The notes below the pieces were generated by a model. That model worked only from the letters and a program-made list of their open reading frames with translations, was not told the origin of the DNA and searched no databases. Below are positions 15,354 to 23,636 of a stretch of DNA of 57,044 bases, piece after piece. Origin of the DNA: Magnetococcales bacterium (lineage in GTDB: Bacteria > Pseudomonadota > Magnetococcia > Magnetococcales > UBA8363); NCBI GenBank assembly GCA_015228925.1, contig JADGCQ010000013.1, positions 1-57,044 on the forward strand, read 5' to 3'. Each line of letters opens with the position of its first letter. Within the stretch, counting starts at the first letter, position 1. The position numbers were made by a program, and so were the translations under genes.

Positions 15354-16403
15354 TCATGTCAAGCCCCGCGCCTGCTTCATCTGCCGTATCTTGTCGGCAT
15401 AGGTTGGTGACGCTGGGGCATCGGTTCCCGATGGCACCTTACGGTGAATACCGGAAGGGGCCTGTTTGCTTGTTGCATCACGCTTGTTCATGAGCCGCTG
15501 TCCGGCATCGGTGGGCCGGGTAAGCTTGGCCGTGGTCAATTGGGCCAACCATTGGTTGATGGTTTCGGTGGCGTGATCGAAATAATCCCGAGTGGGTAGT
15601 CCGGGTTGGGCTTCCATGGTTTCCATCACCATCTGGGCATGCATGGTCGCCAACTTGGAATCGCGGGCGATATGGGGTTGGCTGTCGATGAGCCGTTGTT
15701 TTTCCCCACGAACTTCCTGACGTAAAAAGACATACTCGGCCAAATGCTCTGGATTCACCGGTGCCGTGGTGGCGGTGGCCGATGATTCGGGTTCCACCCG
15801 ATCCAGATACCCATGAATTTCCTGACTTGTCGGGCTGTCGGATCCTGGATCGGCGACAGTGCCTTGCGTCGGAATGGATGCAGGGATCCCGGAAGGGTTG
15901 GCATTTGGGGCAGATGCGAGGGTCATTTCACGTTGGCGCAACCGTTTGTAAAGTACCGCCGCCTCACCCAGGCGTTTACGCGCCGCCGATTCAATCTGAT
16001 ACCCTTTGACCACCGTTTTCAGGGGGACCATTTCGGTCTTACCGTCGATGGTGACCGCGACCAGATCCCCAGACGGCATGGCAACGGCACCCGTCCCATC
16101 CGGTTGGCTGGTATCGGAAACCACTCCATGGGGTTGGGTTTCCTGGCTCCCTTCCGGTGAGACCCCCGCCGCATCCTTTTTGGAAACGGCGGTTGGTGGT
16201 GCCTGGGTTGATTCGGTGGCAAAATCCTGTTCATGATTGCGTCGGGCAATACGGTTGAGCGTTTCCAGCCGTTCATCGACCATTTCTGGTCCCGGCTGGG
16301 ATTCGGGTGCGACCGGAGAGGGGTTTTCCCCTTCCCAGGGTGGGGTTTCCACACGATCAAAATCGGGTTCAGCGTCCATGGGGATGGCTGATGGTTCGGT
16401 CAT
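15354..16403 (-). CDS. Scaffolding protein
   Basis: The 349-aa protein lies 16 bp upstream of the capsid gene, the usual place for a scaffold. It is hydrophilic and rich in Pro, Ser, Glu and Gln, with low complexity in the first 100 residues. A conserved segment follows (DLVAVTIDGKTEMVPL, VVKGYQIESAARKRL) that is common in podophage scaffolds, then coiled-coil-forming helices (HLAEYVFLRQEVRGEKQRL, AQMVMETMEA) and a basic C-terminus (ADKIRQMKQARGLT) suited to binding the coat protein. The function is inferred from composition and order. AGGA precedes ATG 16403. Confidence 0.7.
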   Translation of the reverse strand: MTEPSAIPMDAEPDFDRVETPPWEGENPSPVAPESQPGPEMVDERLETLNRIARRNHEQDFATESTQAPPTAVSKKDAAGVSPEGSQETQPHGVVSDTSQPDGTGAVAMPSGDLVAVTIDGKTEMVPLKTVVKGYQIESAARKRLGEAAVLYKRLRQREMTLASAPNANPSGIPASIPTQGTVADPGSDSPTSQEIHGYLDRVEPESSATATTAPVNPEHLAEYVFLRQEVRGEKQRLIDSQPHIARDSKLATMHAQMVMETMEAQPGLPTRDYFDHATETINQWLAQLTTAKLTRPTDAGQRLMNKRDATSKQAPSGIHRKVPSGTDAPASPTYADKIRQMKQARGLT

Positions 16404-16407
16404 AGCA

Positions 16408-16773
16408 TTATTCCTCCAAAGTTAGTCCACTCAGGTTAATTTCCGCTTCCTCGCCGTCTCTGATCGCCTCGTCGATCCAGGTGATGAAGGATCGAGAACG
16501 CCAGATACGGTTTTGCAATTGCCGGACATTGCCGGTTTCTTCATGATGCACCTGTTCCAGAAGGTCGCGCGCTTCCTGGATTTCCTGCGCCGCCCGGCCC
16601 AACAGATAGCGGCCCACATCGGAATTAAAAAACCGCTGGCATTGCAGTCCAAGATCCACCTCAGCCAACCAGATGCGCCGACTATCCTCCTGGGCCAAAG
16701 CCTCCATCATCCGTCCTGGCCTGGACATATCCAGCCAGTCAGAAGTCACTGTTTTTTGAGTTCTTTTAGCCAT
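16408..16773 (-). CDS. Head-assembly region protein between portal and scaffold (121 aa)
   Basis: The start is ATG 16773 (GGAAG just upstream); the frame to 16803 would run into the terminator stem. The protein is helical (DWLDMSRPGRMMEAL, FNSDVGRYLLGRAAQEIQEARDLL in two pieces), acidic at the end (GEEAEINLSGLTLEE) and has no membrane helix. Proteins of this size directly upstream of the scaffold are found in related podophages, with unknown role. It lies 4 bp from the scaffold gene and directly downstream of the terminator of moron cassette 2, so its transcription from the late promoter needs read-through. Confidence 0.5.
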   Translation of the reverse strand: MAKRTQKTVTSDWLDMSRPGRMMEALAQEDSRRIWLAEVDLGLQCQRFFNSDVGRYLLGRAAQEIQEARDLLEQVHHEETGNVRQLQNRIWRSRSFITWIDEAIRDGEEAEINLSGLTLEE

Positions 16774-16801
16774 TTTCTTCCCAGACGTTGGAGTGAAAAA
16801 C

Positions 16802-16836
16802 AAAAAAGCCGGACACGAATAAACGTGCCCGGCTTT
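16802..16836 (-). terminator. Intrinsic terminator after membrane cassette 2
   Basis: On the minus strand an 8-bp plus 4-bp stem (AAAGCCGG/CCGGCTTT and CACG/CGTG, one mismatch between them) with a 6-nt loop is followed by TTTTTTG. It lies 60 bp after the stop of the 193-aa gene. The stem and T-run are canonical for minus-strand transcripts. Confidence 0.85.
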
Positions 16837-16899
16837 GGGAACAGATTGAATGATTGGGTCTAAATTTTTAGATCAACCTTGACATAGAAGACAAGACGA

Positions 16900-17481
16900 C
16901 TACTGTGCCACAGCGAAGGCACGCAGACGAGAACGAACAACGTTTTCCGCCTCAACGACCCGCGTAACTCTGATCCAAGCCCGTTGTAAAACCAAAAGGG
17001 ACTTGAGATGGCGAACCAATTTTTTCAGGATGGGATAGATAACACGGAACAGTAACCACGTATCCCTCTTGAACATTTGGGAAGTCAACTCAAAGGTTTC
17101 CCGGACGATCTTCCGATATTCCACATTCTCATAGCCTCGCATGTGATTCAAAACCTTATCCACGTCTCTTTGAGCTTTTTGGTCACTGGACCAGTTGGCA
17201 ATAAAACGCAAAAACTGCATGATTTCAAAGGTTCCTGTACTTTGGATAGCACCATTCAAAAGACGACAAAGAATCCGGTGTTCCAGGGAATGTTCCGGGA
17301 TCTGACCTTTCATGACCAACAAGGCAAGACGGTCTCTCAGTGCAAAAAAACGAAACCGGTCGCGATCAAATTTGGCACGGTGCCAGATAGATCCATATAA
17401 CCAAATCAAAGCCCACCCCGCTGCAAGGGTGGCGATGAGATTGATGGTCAGGGCGATATCGGAAAAGGTACTCATGGTCAC
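16900..17481 (-). CDS. Membrane-anchored protein, second gene of moron cassette 2 (193 aa)
   Basis: One predicted transmembrane helix at residues ~10-31 (IALTINLIATLAAGWALIW in part) is followed by a cytoplasmic helical domain with the motif FFALRDRLALLVMKGQIPE and a long basic tail. I know the 'FxLRDxLAxxxMxGxIPE' pattern from uncharacterised membrane proteins; no function is established. The start GTG 17481 overlaps the stop of the 148-aa gene (GTGA); ATG 17475 is an alternative. The two genes form a unit with its own promoter (17967-17995) and terminator (16802-16836). A superinfection-exclusion or host-protection role is inferred from layout only. Confidence 0.6.
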   Translation of the reverse strand: MTMSTFSDIALTINLIATLAAGWALIWLYGSIWHRAKFDRDRFRFFALRDRLALLVMKGQIPEHSLEHRILCRLLNGAIQSTGTFEIMQFLRFIANWSSDQKAQRDVDKVLNHMRGYENVEYRKIVRETFELTSQMFKRDTWLLFRVIYPILKKLVRHLKSLLVLQRAWIRVTRVVEAENVVRSRLRAFAVAQ

Positions 17482-17924
17482 TCCAATATGCTGTAGCCGG
17501 ACGATTCTGGACGATCACGGAGATGGTTCAGCGTCGCATTTTCCAGGCCATAAGTCAATTCCTTCCTAATTTCTGTCAGACGGTGAATTTCCTCGCGTAA
17601 ACTTCTTTCCCTGGAGAGAAAAGCAGGTGTAGCGGCGACCGCATATAAAACCAGCAAACCCGTTACCCACGAGCAGTTTGAAAAATGGGCAGCCATACCA
17701 TCGAGAAACCAGGGTATTCGTTCGGCAGGCATACGGTAGGTCAGAAGCATGATCCAACAGACAGTGAAAAGCACGACCAAAGCCACCAAATTACCGGACG
17801 CCAACAAGCTATAGAACTTATTGACAATATGATCGGCGACATCAGGCCATCCTTTCCCTATGATCTGATCGGAAGTTCTTTTCCCGGCAGGTTTGGCTTT
17901 ATTGGATTTGGTTGTTGATGCCAT
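17478..17924 (-). CDS. Two-helix membrane protein, first gene of moron cassette 2 (148 aa)
   Basis: Two predicted transmembrane helices (about 45-63 and 84-103) are flanked by a Lys-rich N-terminus and a coiled-coil-prone C-terminus (SLREEIHRLTEIRKEL). Length and topology would suit a holin, but the gene lies between portal and scaffold, not in the lysis block, and has a separate promoter and terminator, so I do not call it a holin. It is coupled to the 193-aa gene by a 4-bp overlap. No family is recognised. The pair could act at the inner membrane together. Confidence 0.6.
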   Translation of the reverse strand: MASTTKSNKAKPAGKRTSDQIIGKGWPDVADHIVNKFYSLLASGNLVALVVLFTVCWIMLLTYRMPAERIPWFLDGMAAHFSNCSWVTGLLVLYAVAATPAFLSRERSLREEIHRLTEIRKELTYGLENATLNHLRDRPESSGYSILE

Positions 17925-17966
17925 AGCCAGAAGGTATCCAAAGACGAATATGGAATGATTTCCGGC

Positions 17967-17995
17967 ACGATAGATAAATATTCTATCAGCGTCAA
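17967..17995 (-). promoter_or_regulatory. Promoter of moron cassette 2
   Basis: On the minus strand TTGACG (17995-17990), a 17-bp spacer and TATCGT (17972-17967), followed by G. The boxes and spacing match those before cassette 1 (TTGACC-N17-TACCGT-G). It lies about 45 bp upstream of ATG 17924, in the gap between the portal stop and the cassette. Confidence 0.5.
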
Positions 17996-18036
17996 TGATC
18001 TTTATCTGGAAGATATATGACTCATTTTTGGAATTT

Positions 18037-18063
18037 CTCCGGGAAGGCGGCTCCTTCCCGGAG
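18037..18063. other. Perfect 11-bp hairpin after the portal gene
   Basis: Arms at 18037-18047 and 18053-18063 (CTCCGGGAAGG/CCTTCCCGGAG) pair perfectly around a 5-nt loop, 13 bp downstream of the portal stop. No T-run follows. It could still be a weak or factor-dependent terminator isolating cassette 2 from the late transcript. Confidence 0.6.
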
Positions 18064-18075
18064 TTAAGACAACGA

Positions 18076-20139
18076 CTACCTGGGCAAGCTATTCCGTCCC
18101 CCCACCTTGGCCCCCGTCGCCAGGGCGGCCTGGATGCGCATACGTTCCAAATGGGCTTTGGTGGCCAGTTCGGTTTTTTTCAAGGTGTCGGAACGGATTT
18201 GTTCCTCTCGCCGAGTTTGCAAGCGTGCCGCTTCAATCTGACGTTGCAGACGCAACGCTTCCCGTTGCACATTCACCTTGTCCTGTTCCACCTCCAACAG
18301 GGGATCCTGTTGTGGCGAGGGGGGCGGGGCATTGAGTTGGGGATAAAAACGGACCCCATCCTTGTAACCCAACAAACCAAACACCTCCGATACCAATTGT
18401 TTGGCATCGGGAGACATCCCCAGCAAGTCGGAAACCGTGCGTGCCCCCATCAAAAACCGCTCCAACCGATTTTGCGTGTTGGTGGCCCCTACCCCCACAT
18501 TGATCCGTACCGTCAATTCCTGTTCCAACAACCGATCCTGTATGGGATTCAAACCAAACCGCTGCACCAAGGGGGAACGCTGTCCCGCCATGGTGAGGAT
18601 GAATTCGTCGGTCTCAAAATGTTGCTCCAGCTTGACCAACTGCCGCAATACCGGCTCCGCCCAGGTTTCCACAAAAACCCGCAGCAGATATTCGGTGGTC
18701 AAATTGGCATCCGCCGAAAGAATATTCATCCCCCCAACCGTTTGATTGAGGGCACGGTTGACGTTGACACTCCCCTGATCAAACGTACCAATGGCCGAAT
18801 CAAAATCGGCATTGAGCAGTTGTTGTTCCTCATAGGCACTGGTGGTGATGTCCGGTGTTTGATGAACGACAACATCAGACTCCGGGTTGGTCATCATCGT
18901 GACAGAACCCGGGACATTGCGGGTCAAACTTTTTAAATCCACACCACTGCCGCGCCGGGCAAAATAACGTTTGTTCAAAACAAGTTGCACATTATCAAAT
19001 CGCTGGTTCTGAACCTCGTTGATGGCCGATTGCAAATCCTGGGACAACTCCACCAATCCCGCCGGATACAGGCGGTGCGCTTCGATAATGCACGTCCCCA
19101 TGACAAACGGACGACCATGGGGATAAACCTCCGTCACCAATACCGGATCACTCAATAAAGCCTTAGACCCCAACGTAAAAAAGACCCACTCCTGGCCATC
19201 GCGCCGAATAAAATTTTCATGGACATTGAGGATGGAAAACGCACGAATGCTTCGGCGTCCGGTATCGGGAATCCGATCCTGGCGTTGACTCTGAATGCTG
19301 TCGTTGAACGCCTCCGTCTCGGATGCGGCGGCCAGGATCGCCTCTTCATCGAGAGAACGCCACCCCCCCTCCATCTTTCTTTTGATTTCATCCAAACGCA
19401 TGGGGATAATATGGATGACAAACGGTGAGGAACGGATGGGATCGCGCCAGTCGGAACCGGCATCCAACCGAATATTTTCCGGCTCCAACAACTCGATGCG
19501 CGGTCGATCCACAACACGCACCATCTCCATGCGCCGATGGATGATCGGTTCCCCACGAGCATCACAAATGACCTGGCCAGTCATGGGATCGGTGAGAACC
19601 GTTTCCACCGTCCGCATCTCTTCGGTATATTCCCAGGTTTGCTTGGAAACGCAAATGCCATGCACCATGGAATCCTGAAAAGCCCCGATGAGCGTCTGAA
19701 ACCAGGGGATATCCTTGTCCAGGCGATGGTGAATGATCTCCTTGAAAACCTCGGCACTGGCCAATTGTCTGAGGTCACCATCATCCCTGGGTTCCAGGCT
19801 CACCAACTCGGAATTTTGAAAAAACGCCGCTGCGGCATGGGCTTCATTACGCCGCAGGGCATTGCGTGTTTTGGGCCGAAACAGCGATGAACGTCGTTTG
19901 TAGAGTTCCGAATGATATTTCGACCCATCGGGATGACGCGAACGAAAATTGGCCAAGTTACGCCGCCATTGCCGACGCAAATTGCGCTCCATCCACTCCC
20001 GACTCCCTTCGTAAGCCTCCTGGGACAACTTGAGCCAGGTTTCATCGGGAATTTCCGGGATGACAGGTTGATCCTCTTCCTGCCAATGGTCATCGCCATC
20101 GGTAAAAAACTCATCCGGTGCTGCGTGATCACGATTCAT
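18076..20139 (-). CDS. Portal protein
   Basis: The 687-aa protein follows the large terminase at the usual distance and is of usual podovirus portal size. Visible traits are an N-terminal acidic stretch, DETWLKLSQEAYEGSREW, the YKRRSSLFRPKTRNALRR basic segment, a beta core (RIELLEPENIRLDAGSDW, FVIHIIPMRLDEI), the RLYPAGLVELSQDLQSAINEVQNQRFDN helix in several pieces, and a long C-terminal coiled coil (LLEVEQDKVNVQREAL, RLQRQIEAARLQTRREEQ) that would form the barrel inside the capsid. The dodecameric ring docks terminase and then the adaptor. It starts at ATG 20139, which overlaps the previous stop (ATGA). Confidence 0.8.
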   Translation of the reverse strand: MNRDHAAPDEFFTDGDDHWQEEDQPVIPEIPDETWLKLSQEAYEGSREWMERNLRRQWRRNLANFRSRHPDGSKYHSELYKRRSSLFRPKTRNALRRNEAHAAAAFFQNSELVSLEPRDDGDLRQLASAEVFKEIIHHRLDKDIPWFQTLIGAFQDSMVHGICVSKQTWEYTEEMRTVETVLTDPMTGQVICDARGEPIIHRRMEMVRVVDRPRIELLEPENIRLDAGSDWRDPIRSSPFVIHIIPMRLDEIKRKMEGGWRSLDEEAILAAASETEAFNDSIQSQRQDRIPDTGRRSIRAFSILNVHENFIRRDGQEWVFFTLGSKALLSDPVLVTEVYPHGRPFVMGTCIIEAHRLYPAGLVELSQDLQSAINEVQNQRFDNVQLVLNKRYFARRGSGVDLKSLTRNVPGSVTMMTNPESDVVVHQTPDITTSAYEEQQLLNADFDSAIGTFDQGSVNVNRALNQTVGGMNILSADANLTTEYLLRVFVETWAEPVLRQLVKLEQHFETDEFILTMAGQRSPLVQRFGLNPIQDRLLEQELTVRINVGVGATNTQNRLERFLMGARTVSDLLGMSPDAKQLVSEVFGLLGYKDGVRFYPQLNAPPPSPQQDPLLEVEQDKVNVQREALRLQRQIEAARLQTRREEQIRSDTLKKTELATKAHLERMRIQAALATGAKVGGRNSLPR

Positions 20140-20468
20140 GCGTCACTCTCTCCCTTGGCCTCGCCGGTGGTCCACCGGGGCAATGCGTTGATTTGATCGG
20201 CATCAGCCCCTGCCCGCGCCAGCCGATACCGTTCCAAAATTTCACCACCCGCCATGATCACCTTTTTCATGAGCGGATCGGTTTTCAATGTTTCCAATGA
20301 AATATCAAACCCCCATCGCCCCGAAAGATCCAAATTACGGATACGGACCAAACCACCCACCACCGTCACCGCCCAGCGATAGCCCGGATACGCCTTCCAG
20401 AGAACTTCGCCAACCCGTGCCGCCTGTTGTTGTTCATGGGTCATGGACTGATTGATCGTTTGGTTCAT
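20136..20468 (-). CDS. Small phage protein before portal (110 aa)
   Basis: A 110-aa soluble protein (MNQTINQSMTHEQQQAARVGEVLWKAYPG in pieces; core VVGGLVRIRNLDLSGRWG) coupled at both ends by ATGA overlaps to the 38-aa gene and the portal. A mid-protein beta-hairpin is followed by a helical C-terminus (KVIMAGGEILERYRLARAG). It resembles small conserved proteins of unknown role in podophage packaging operons. No enzyme motif is visible. Confidence 0.55.
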   Translation of the reverse strand: MNQTINQSMTHEQQQAARVGEVLWKAYPGYRWAVTVVGGLVRIRNLDLSGRWGFDISLETLKTDPLMKKVIMAGGEILERYRLARAGADADQINALPRWTTGEAKGESDA

Positions 20469-20581
20469 GCGGATTTTCCCATTTCCTTAGACAAAAGACT
20501 TACCGAATCGGTCAAACGGCGCAAAGCGGCCCCAACCCGCATGAGATGTGTCGGATTGGGAAGGGGTGGTAGGGCGATCAT
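20465..20581 (-). CDS. Very small phage protein (38 aa)
   Basis: ATG 20581 overlaps the upstream stop and the TGA at 20467-20465 overlaps the next ATG, both as ATGA, in a run of coupled genes. The 38-aa product is MIALPPLPNPTHLMR..., ending LLSKEMGKSA. No function is recognised. The double overlap is the main evidence. Confidence 0.45.
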   Translation of the reverse strand: MIALPPLPNPTHLMRVGAALRRLTDSVSLLSKEMGKSA

Positions 20582-20778
20582 GGTTCATCCTGATGTAAAA
20601 AACGCGGTGGAAGCCCAGGCCCGTCTGTCGAGAGGACCGTCTGCGCCGGTTGCGTGACGCAGGTAAACTTGCGCCCATTGGAAAACTCATAGGTCGTCAT
20701 GGGTGGATAATGACCATCATCGGCCAGGGTCACCATGTCACCCCAGTCGAAGACGCGCATAGAGGTATTCTGGCTCAT
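20578..20778 (-). CDS. Small phage protein after terminase (66 aa)
   Basis: A 66-aa beta-rich polar protein (MRVFDWGDMVTLADDG, YEFSNGRKFTCVTQPAQ) with ATGA overlaps to the terminase and to the next gene. No domain is recognised. Its position in the packaging operon suggests a small assembly or accessory protein. Confidence 0.5.
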   Translation of the reverse strand: MSQNTSMRVFDWGDMVTLADDGHYPPMTTYEFSNGRKFTCVTQPAQTVLSTDGPGLPPRFLHQDEP

Positions 20779-22226
20779 AAGGTTCCCACATCCTCCGGGT
20801 AGCAGGCGGTTTCATCTTCATGGTTGGTGGAGACATTCCTGGAATATGTCAATGCCAGGGCATCACCACAATCGGGCGAGGAGAGTCCTCGGCGTTTCAT
20901 GACCTCTTTTTTTTCCAACCGGATCTGTTGGGCTGGGGAAAAACCATATTCCACCGAGGTCAATTCACCCAACAGTTCCGGGTCATCGGGAAGTTCCATA
21001 CCGCTCACCAAGGCATCCCGCATACGGCCCCACATTTCGGCACGCAGATTAAAATATTTTTGTGGTTCCATGGCGGTCGAACCCGCATTGATCTCAATGA
21101 TGTCAAAGCCCAACTGCCGCAACTGATCCACCACCGAACCGCCGATGCCCACCCCATCCACAAAAACGGCATGGGGCCGCCATTGCCGAATCACTTCGGC
21201 GGCGCGGGCACTGGTTTGGGTGGTATCCAAACCCCGTAATTTGATCAATGCATTGAGTTTTCGCCCCTGGCGCAGGGCAAAAACAGTCTGGTCTTCACCA
21301 AAGCGAGCGACATCAATCCCCAAGATGCGCGGTTGGCTTTCATATCCTTGCGCTTTGATATGGCGACACCGTTCCACCGCCGATACCGGGATGAACTGGT
21401 TGGAACCGGAACGGGGGAAAAGACCCCGGACGCGGACCCGGGCAAAATCGGAGTCTTCGCCATAATCGTCAATCCATTGTTGTATCTGTCCCTTGTTGGT
21501 CAGGCGACAGGTGCGCGAATCGATTTGTCGCGTCAGCCATCGATGTTTAAAACGGCCAAAACAAGAGTGAAATCGTCCAGACGCCAAAGTGGGATTGCCG
21601 AAACAACACCATAGAATTTGGGTATTGGCATCGGTCATCGCCCCTTCCGCCACCTCCCAGACCGAATCGGGAATGGCAGAAGCCTCGTCAAAGAAAAGGG
21701 CCACCCGTTTTCCTTCGTTATGGAGACCGGCAAAGGCTTCGGTATTGCGTTCGCTCCAGGGAACCATGTCGATACGCCACGTTTTTTCAAACTTGGGGTC
21801 AGCGGTAAACAGGGCAGTAGCGGTCAACCGAAACAAATCCCCCCCCAGGCAACGCCGCCGCCACTTAGCCAGTTCCGCCCAGGTTTTGGTTTTGAGTTGG
21901 TTTTCGGTGTTGGCGGTCACCACCCCTTTGGTCTCTTCAAAAGTCATGATGGACCACAATATCAGCCAAGCGACCAGAGCCGATTTGCCGATACCATGCC
22001 CGGATGCGACCGCGACCCGTACCGGGGCACCATGACCCGCTTTCAATGCTGTGGTAATCGATTGCAGAACATCCCGTTGCCATTGATCGGGGCCGGCATG
22101 ATCGGCCAAGTCTCCGCTCCCCCAGGGAAAAAACAATTGAACAAACTTAAGGGGATCTTGGGAACATTCCGCCAGCAGTTCCGCCAGTTGTTGTTGCAAT
22201 TGTTCAGGTGTCGCTGGATTCTTCAT
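20775..22226 (-). CDS. terL: Terminase large subunit
   Basis: The 483-aa protein has the two domains of phage packaging motors. ATPase: Walker A SGHGIGKSAL (75-84) and Walker B ALFFDEASA with D180-E181. RNase H-like nuclease: GIDVARFGED (~308-317), VFVDGVGIGG and a C-terminal SSPDCGDALALTY acidic motif. It cuts concatemeric DNA and pumps it through the portal, whose gene lies three small genes downstream. Length is normal. It overlaps the small-terminase-like gene by 23 bp, with the ribosome site (AGGAGGAACC) inside that gene. No frameshift or missing key residue is seen. Confidence 0.9.
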   Translation of the reverse strand: MKNPATPEQLQQQLAELLAECSQDPLKFVQLFFPWGSGDLADHAGPDQWQRDVLQSITTALKAGHGAPVRVAVASGHGIGKSALVAWLILWSIMTFEETKGVVTANTENQLKTKTWAELAKWRRRCLGGDLFRLTATALFTADPKFEKTWRIDMVPWSERNTEAFAGLHNEGKRVALFFDEASAIPDSVWEVAEGAMTDANTQILWCCFGNPTLASGRFHSCFGRFKHRWLTRQIDSRTCRLTNKGQIQQWIDDYGEDSDFARVRVRGLFPRSGSNQFIPVSAVERCRHIKAQGYESQPRILGIDVARFGEDQTVFALRQGRKLNALIKLRGLDTTQTSARAAEVIRQWRPHAVFVDGVGIGGSVVDQLRQLGFDIIEINAGSTAMEPQKYFNLRAEMWGRMRDALVSGMELPDDPELLGELTSVEYGFSPAQQIRLEKKEVMKRRGLSSPDCGDALALTYSRNVSTNHEDETACYPEDVGTL

Positions 22227-22518
22227 GGTTCCTCCTGCGGGCCGACATCAAACGGGTGGCAAAATCGATATCGGTTTTGTGTTCCACGCGATCGACAAAC
22301 ATCGACAAATGTTTGCCGATGAGTTCCGTGGCCCGTACCGCAGCGGTAAATTGTCCCTCTGCCGCCGCCTCATCGCGTAACCGCATAAGTTCTTCCAAGA
22401 CTCTTTCGGGATTGATGGTATTCATGGTTTCCTGTTTCTTAGAGAACATGCCAATGGTCAATAGGGCCACCACCAGGGAAACGATGGTGGCCACCAGCGC
22501 AAAGAAACTGTCGATCAT
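22204..22518 (-). CDS. Small-terminase-like protein with N-terminal membrane-like segment
   Basis: The C-terminal 73 residues (INPERVLEELMRLRD, AAVRATELIGKHLSMF) have the pattern of the C-terminal half of phage small terminase subunits, and the gene directly precedes and overlaps the large terminase. The usual N-terminal helix-turn-helix is absent. From ATG 22518 the chain starts with a hydrophobic helix (SFFALVATIVSLVVALLTIG). A better ribosome site (AGGAAACC) precedes ATG 22425, which would give a 73-aa soluble protein without that helix. Both products may be made, or the hydrophobic part may be a small holin-like remnant. Function as DNA-recognition partner of TerL is inferred. Confidence 0.5.
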   Translation of the reverse strand: MIDSFFALVATIVSLVVALLTIGMFSKKQETMNTINPERVLEELMRLRDEAAAEGQFTAAVRATELIGKHLSMFVDRVEHKTDIDFATRLMSARRRNHEESSDT

Positions 22519-22544
22519 GGCGTGATGAATCCAAAATGGATGGG

Positions 22545-22907
22545 TCAATAACTGGAATGACGCTGTTTGTTTTCTCGTGCTTCATGTTTATCCAGCTTAT
22601 CCAGAATGGCATCCAATTTGGTCGCAGCGACCGCTTGGCCTTGTTCCATCAGGCTGAAACGGTCATGCAATACGCGGATATCTTTATCAAAAGAGACAAT
22701 TTGCCGCTCATGACCGCTGATACGTTCACGATATTCCCCGGCTTCCAGGGTAATGTTCAATATCAGGCTGCCCAGGGCCAGGAGCATGGCACCTACCCCC
22801 GACAAGCTCCAACGGACCCAGGATGGGACATCCCGTTGGCTGCTGCGGAAATCGGCGTATTGCGCTTCCAGAAGGGTACGGATTTTGGCAATATCTTCGT
22901 TGCTCAT
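22545..22907 (-). CDS. Single-helix membrane protein of the lysis block (holin/spanin candidate, 120 aa)
   Basis: Start ATG 22907 (AGGA 9 nt upstream) gives MSNEDIAKIRTLLEAQ, an amphipathic N-terminus, one transmembrane helix at ~34-53 (GVGAMLLALGSLILNI) and then a coiled-coil tail (ERISGHERQIVSFDKDI, LDAILDKLDKHEAREN). The layout (short N-terminus, one helix, long coiled coil) is like inner-membrane spanins or type III holins; the choice is open. It lies 16 bp after the endolysin gene. Confidence 0.5.
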   Translation of the reverse strand: MSNEDIAKIRTLLEAQYADFRSSQRDVPSWVRWSLSGVGAMLLALGSLILNITLEAGEYRERISGHERQIVSFDKDIRVLHDRFSLMEQGQAVAATKLDAILDKLDKHEARENKQRHSSY

Positions 22908-22923
22908 GGGGAGATATCCTGAG

Positions 22924-23451
22924 TTACGCAACACCAAGAAAACGGTTCCAATTGTCTGCAAACGCCTGCGTCGTACCATGCCCTTGGGGGGTGTTGTAAT
23001 ACCGCTTCCAATAATTGGCCAATCCTTCCAGATCGTCGGCATCGGGCAAGGGGCTTGCGACGCGACGATAATGGAGGCGACACATCATGGCGGCATACAA
23101 CAGGTCGGTCACCAACCGTGAGGCATCGGGTTGCTCCTGGCGTCCCAGATATCCGAGTACTTTGTCGCGGATGGGAATCTGCCAATGGAGCCAGTTATGC
23201 CAGATATCGTCGTGGGTCGCGGCTTCCATTTGAAAAATCCCCAAAGCGGGTCCGTGACTGCGTTGTCGCAGGTACAAACCACATCCCGATTCTTGAATCG
23301 CGGTTCCGAGGAGCAACCGTTCCACGGCGGTCCCTTCCATATTTAAAAATTGCAATGCTGGCTGGATGACGCATTCCACGAGATGGCGCGGGTGAATACC
23401 ACGGGACTTGGGGGAGATGGACCCTTCTGCGGGTAATGTAAATGGGGACAT
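22924..23451 (-). CDS. Endolysin (lysozyme/transglycosylase-like)
   Basis: The start is ATG 23451 (AGGA 7 nt upstream), first gene after the late terminator; the longer frame to 23586 crosses that terminator. The 175-aa protein has the motif VERLLLGTAIQESG (E54), then GPALGIFQMEAATHDDIW, a pattern of a phage muramidase/transglycosylase-like lysis enzyme in which the glutamate is the likely catalytic acid. No signal peptide is present, so release would need a holin. Cleavage of peptidoglycan is inferred; the exact bond is unknown. Confidence 0.7.
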   Translation of the reverse strand: MSPFTLPAEGSISPKSRGIHPRHLVECVIQPALQFLNMEGTAVERLLLGTAIQESGCGLYLRQRSHGPALGIFQMEAATHDDIWHNWLHWQIPIRDKVLGYLGRQEQPDASRLVTDLLYAAMMCRLHYRRVASPLPDADDLEGLANYWKRYYNTPQGHGTTQAFADNWNRFLGVA

Positions 23452-23490
23452 GACGATTTCCTGGTATGTTTTATAGTCTGGGGAAGATGG

Positions 23491-23518
23491 CAAAAAAAAA
23501 GCACCGGCAAGCCGGTGC
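23491..23518 (-). terminator. Late-operon leader terminator (Q target candidate)
   Basis: Minus-strand hairpin GCACCGG-cttg-CCGGTGC (7 bp, extendable by one) followed by nine T. It lies between the antiterminator gene (stop 23637) and the endolysin gene (23451). In lambda-type phages a terminator in this place is overcome by Q, which loads in the leader; the same arrangement is inferred here. Confidence 0.85.
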
Positions 23519-23636
23519 GTGTTAATCACTATCCTGGTCATCATCCTGGTCACGATTCGAGTCAAGATCTTTATAACCAGGCACAATGATCCATCGTTAG
23601 AACACTTTTACCCTAGTTTGCGGGTGTGGTCAACAG

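Noticed and set aside
17478-17924. Two-helix protein as phage holin
   Set aside because: Gene is outside the lysis block, has its own promoter and terminator, and is coupled to another membrane protein.
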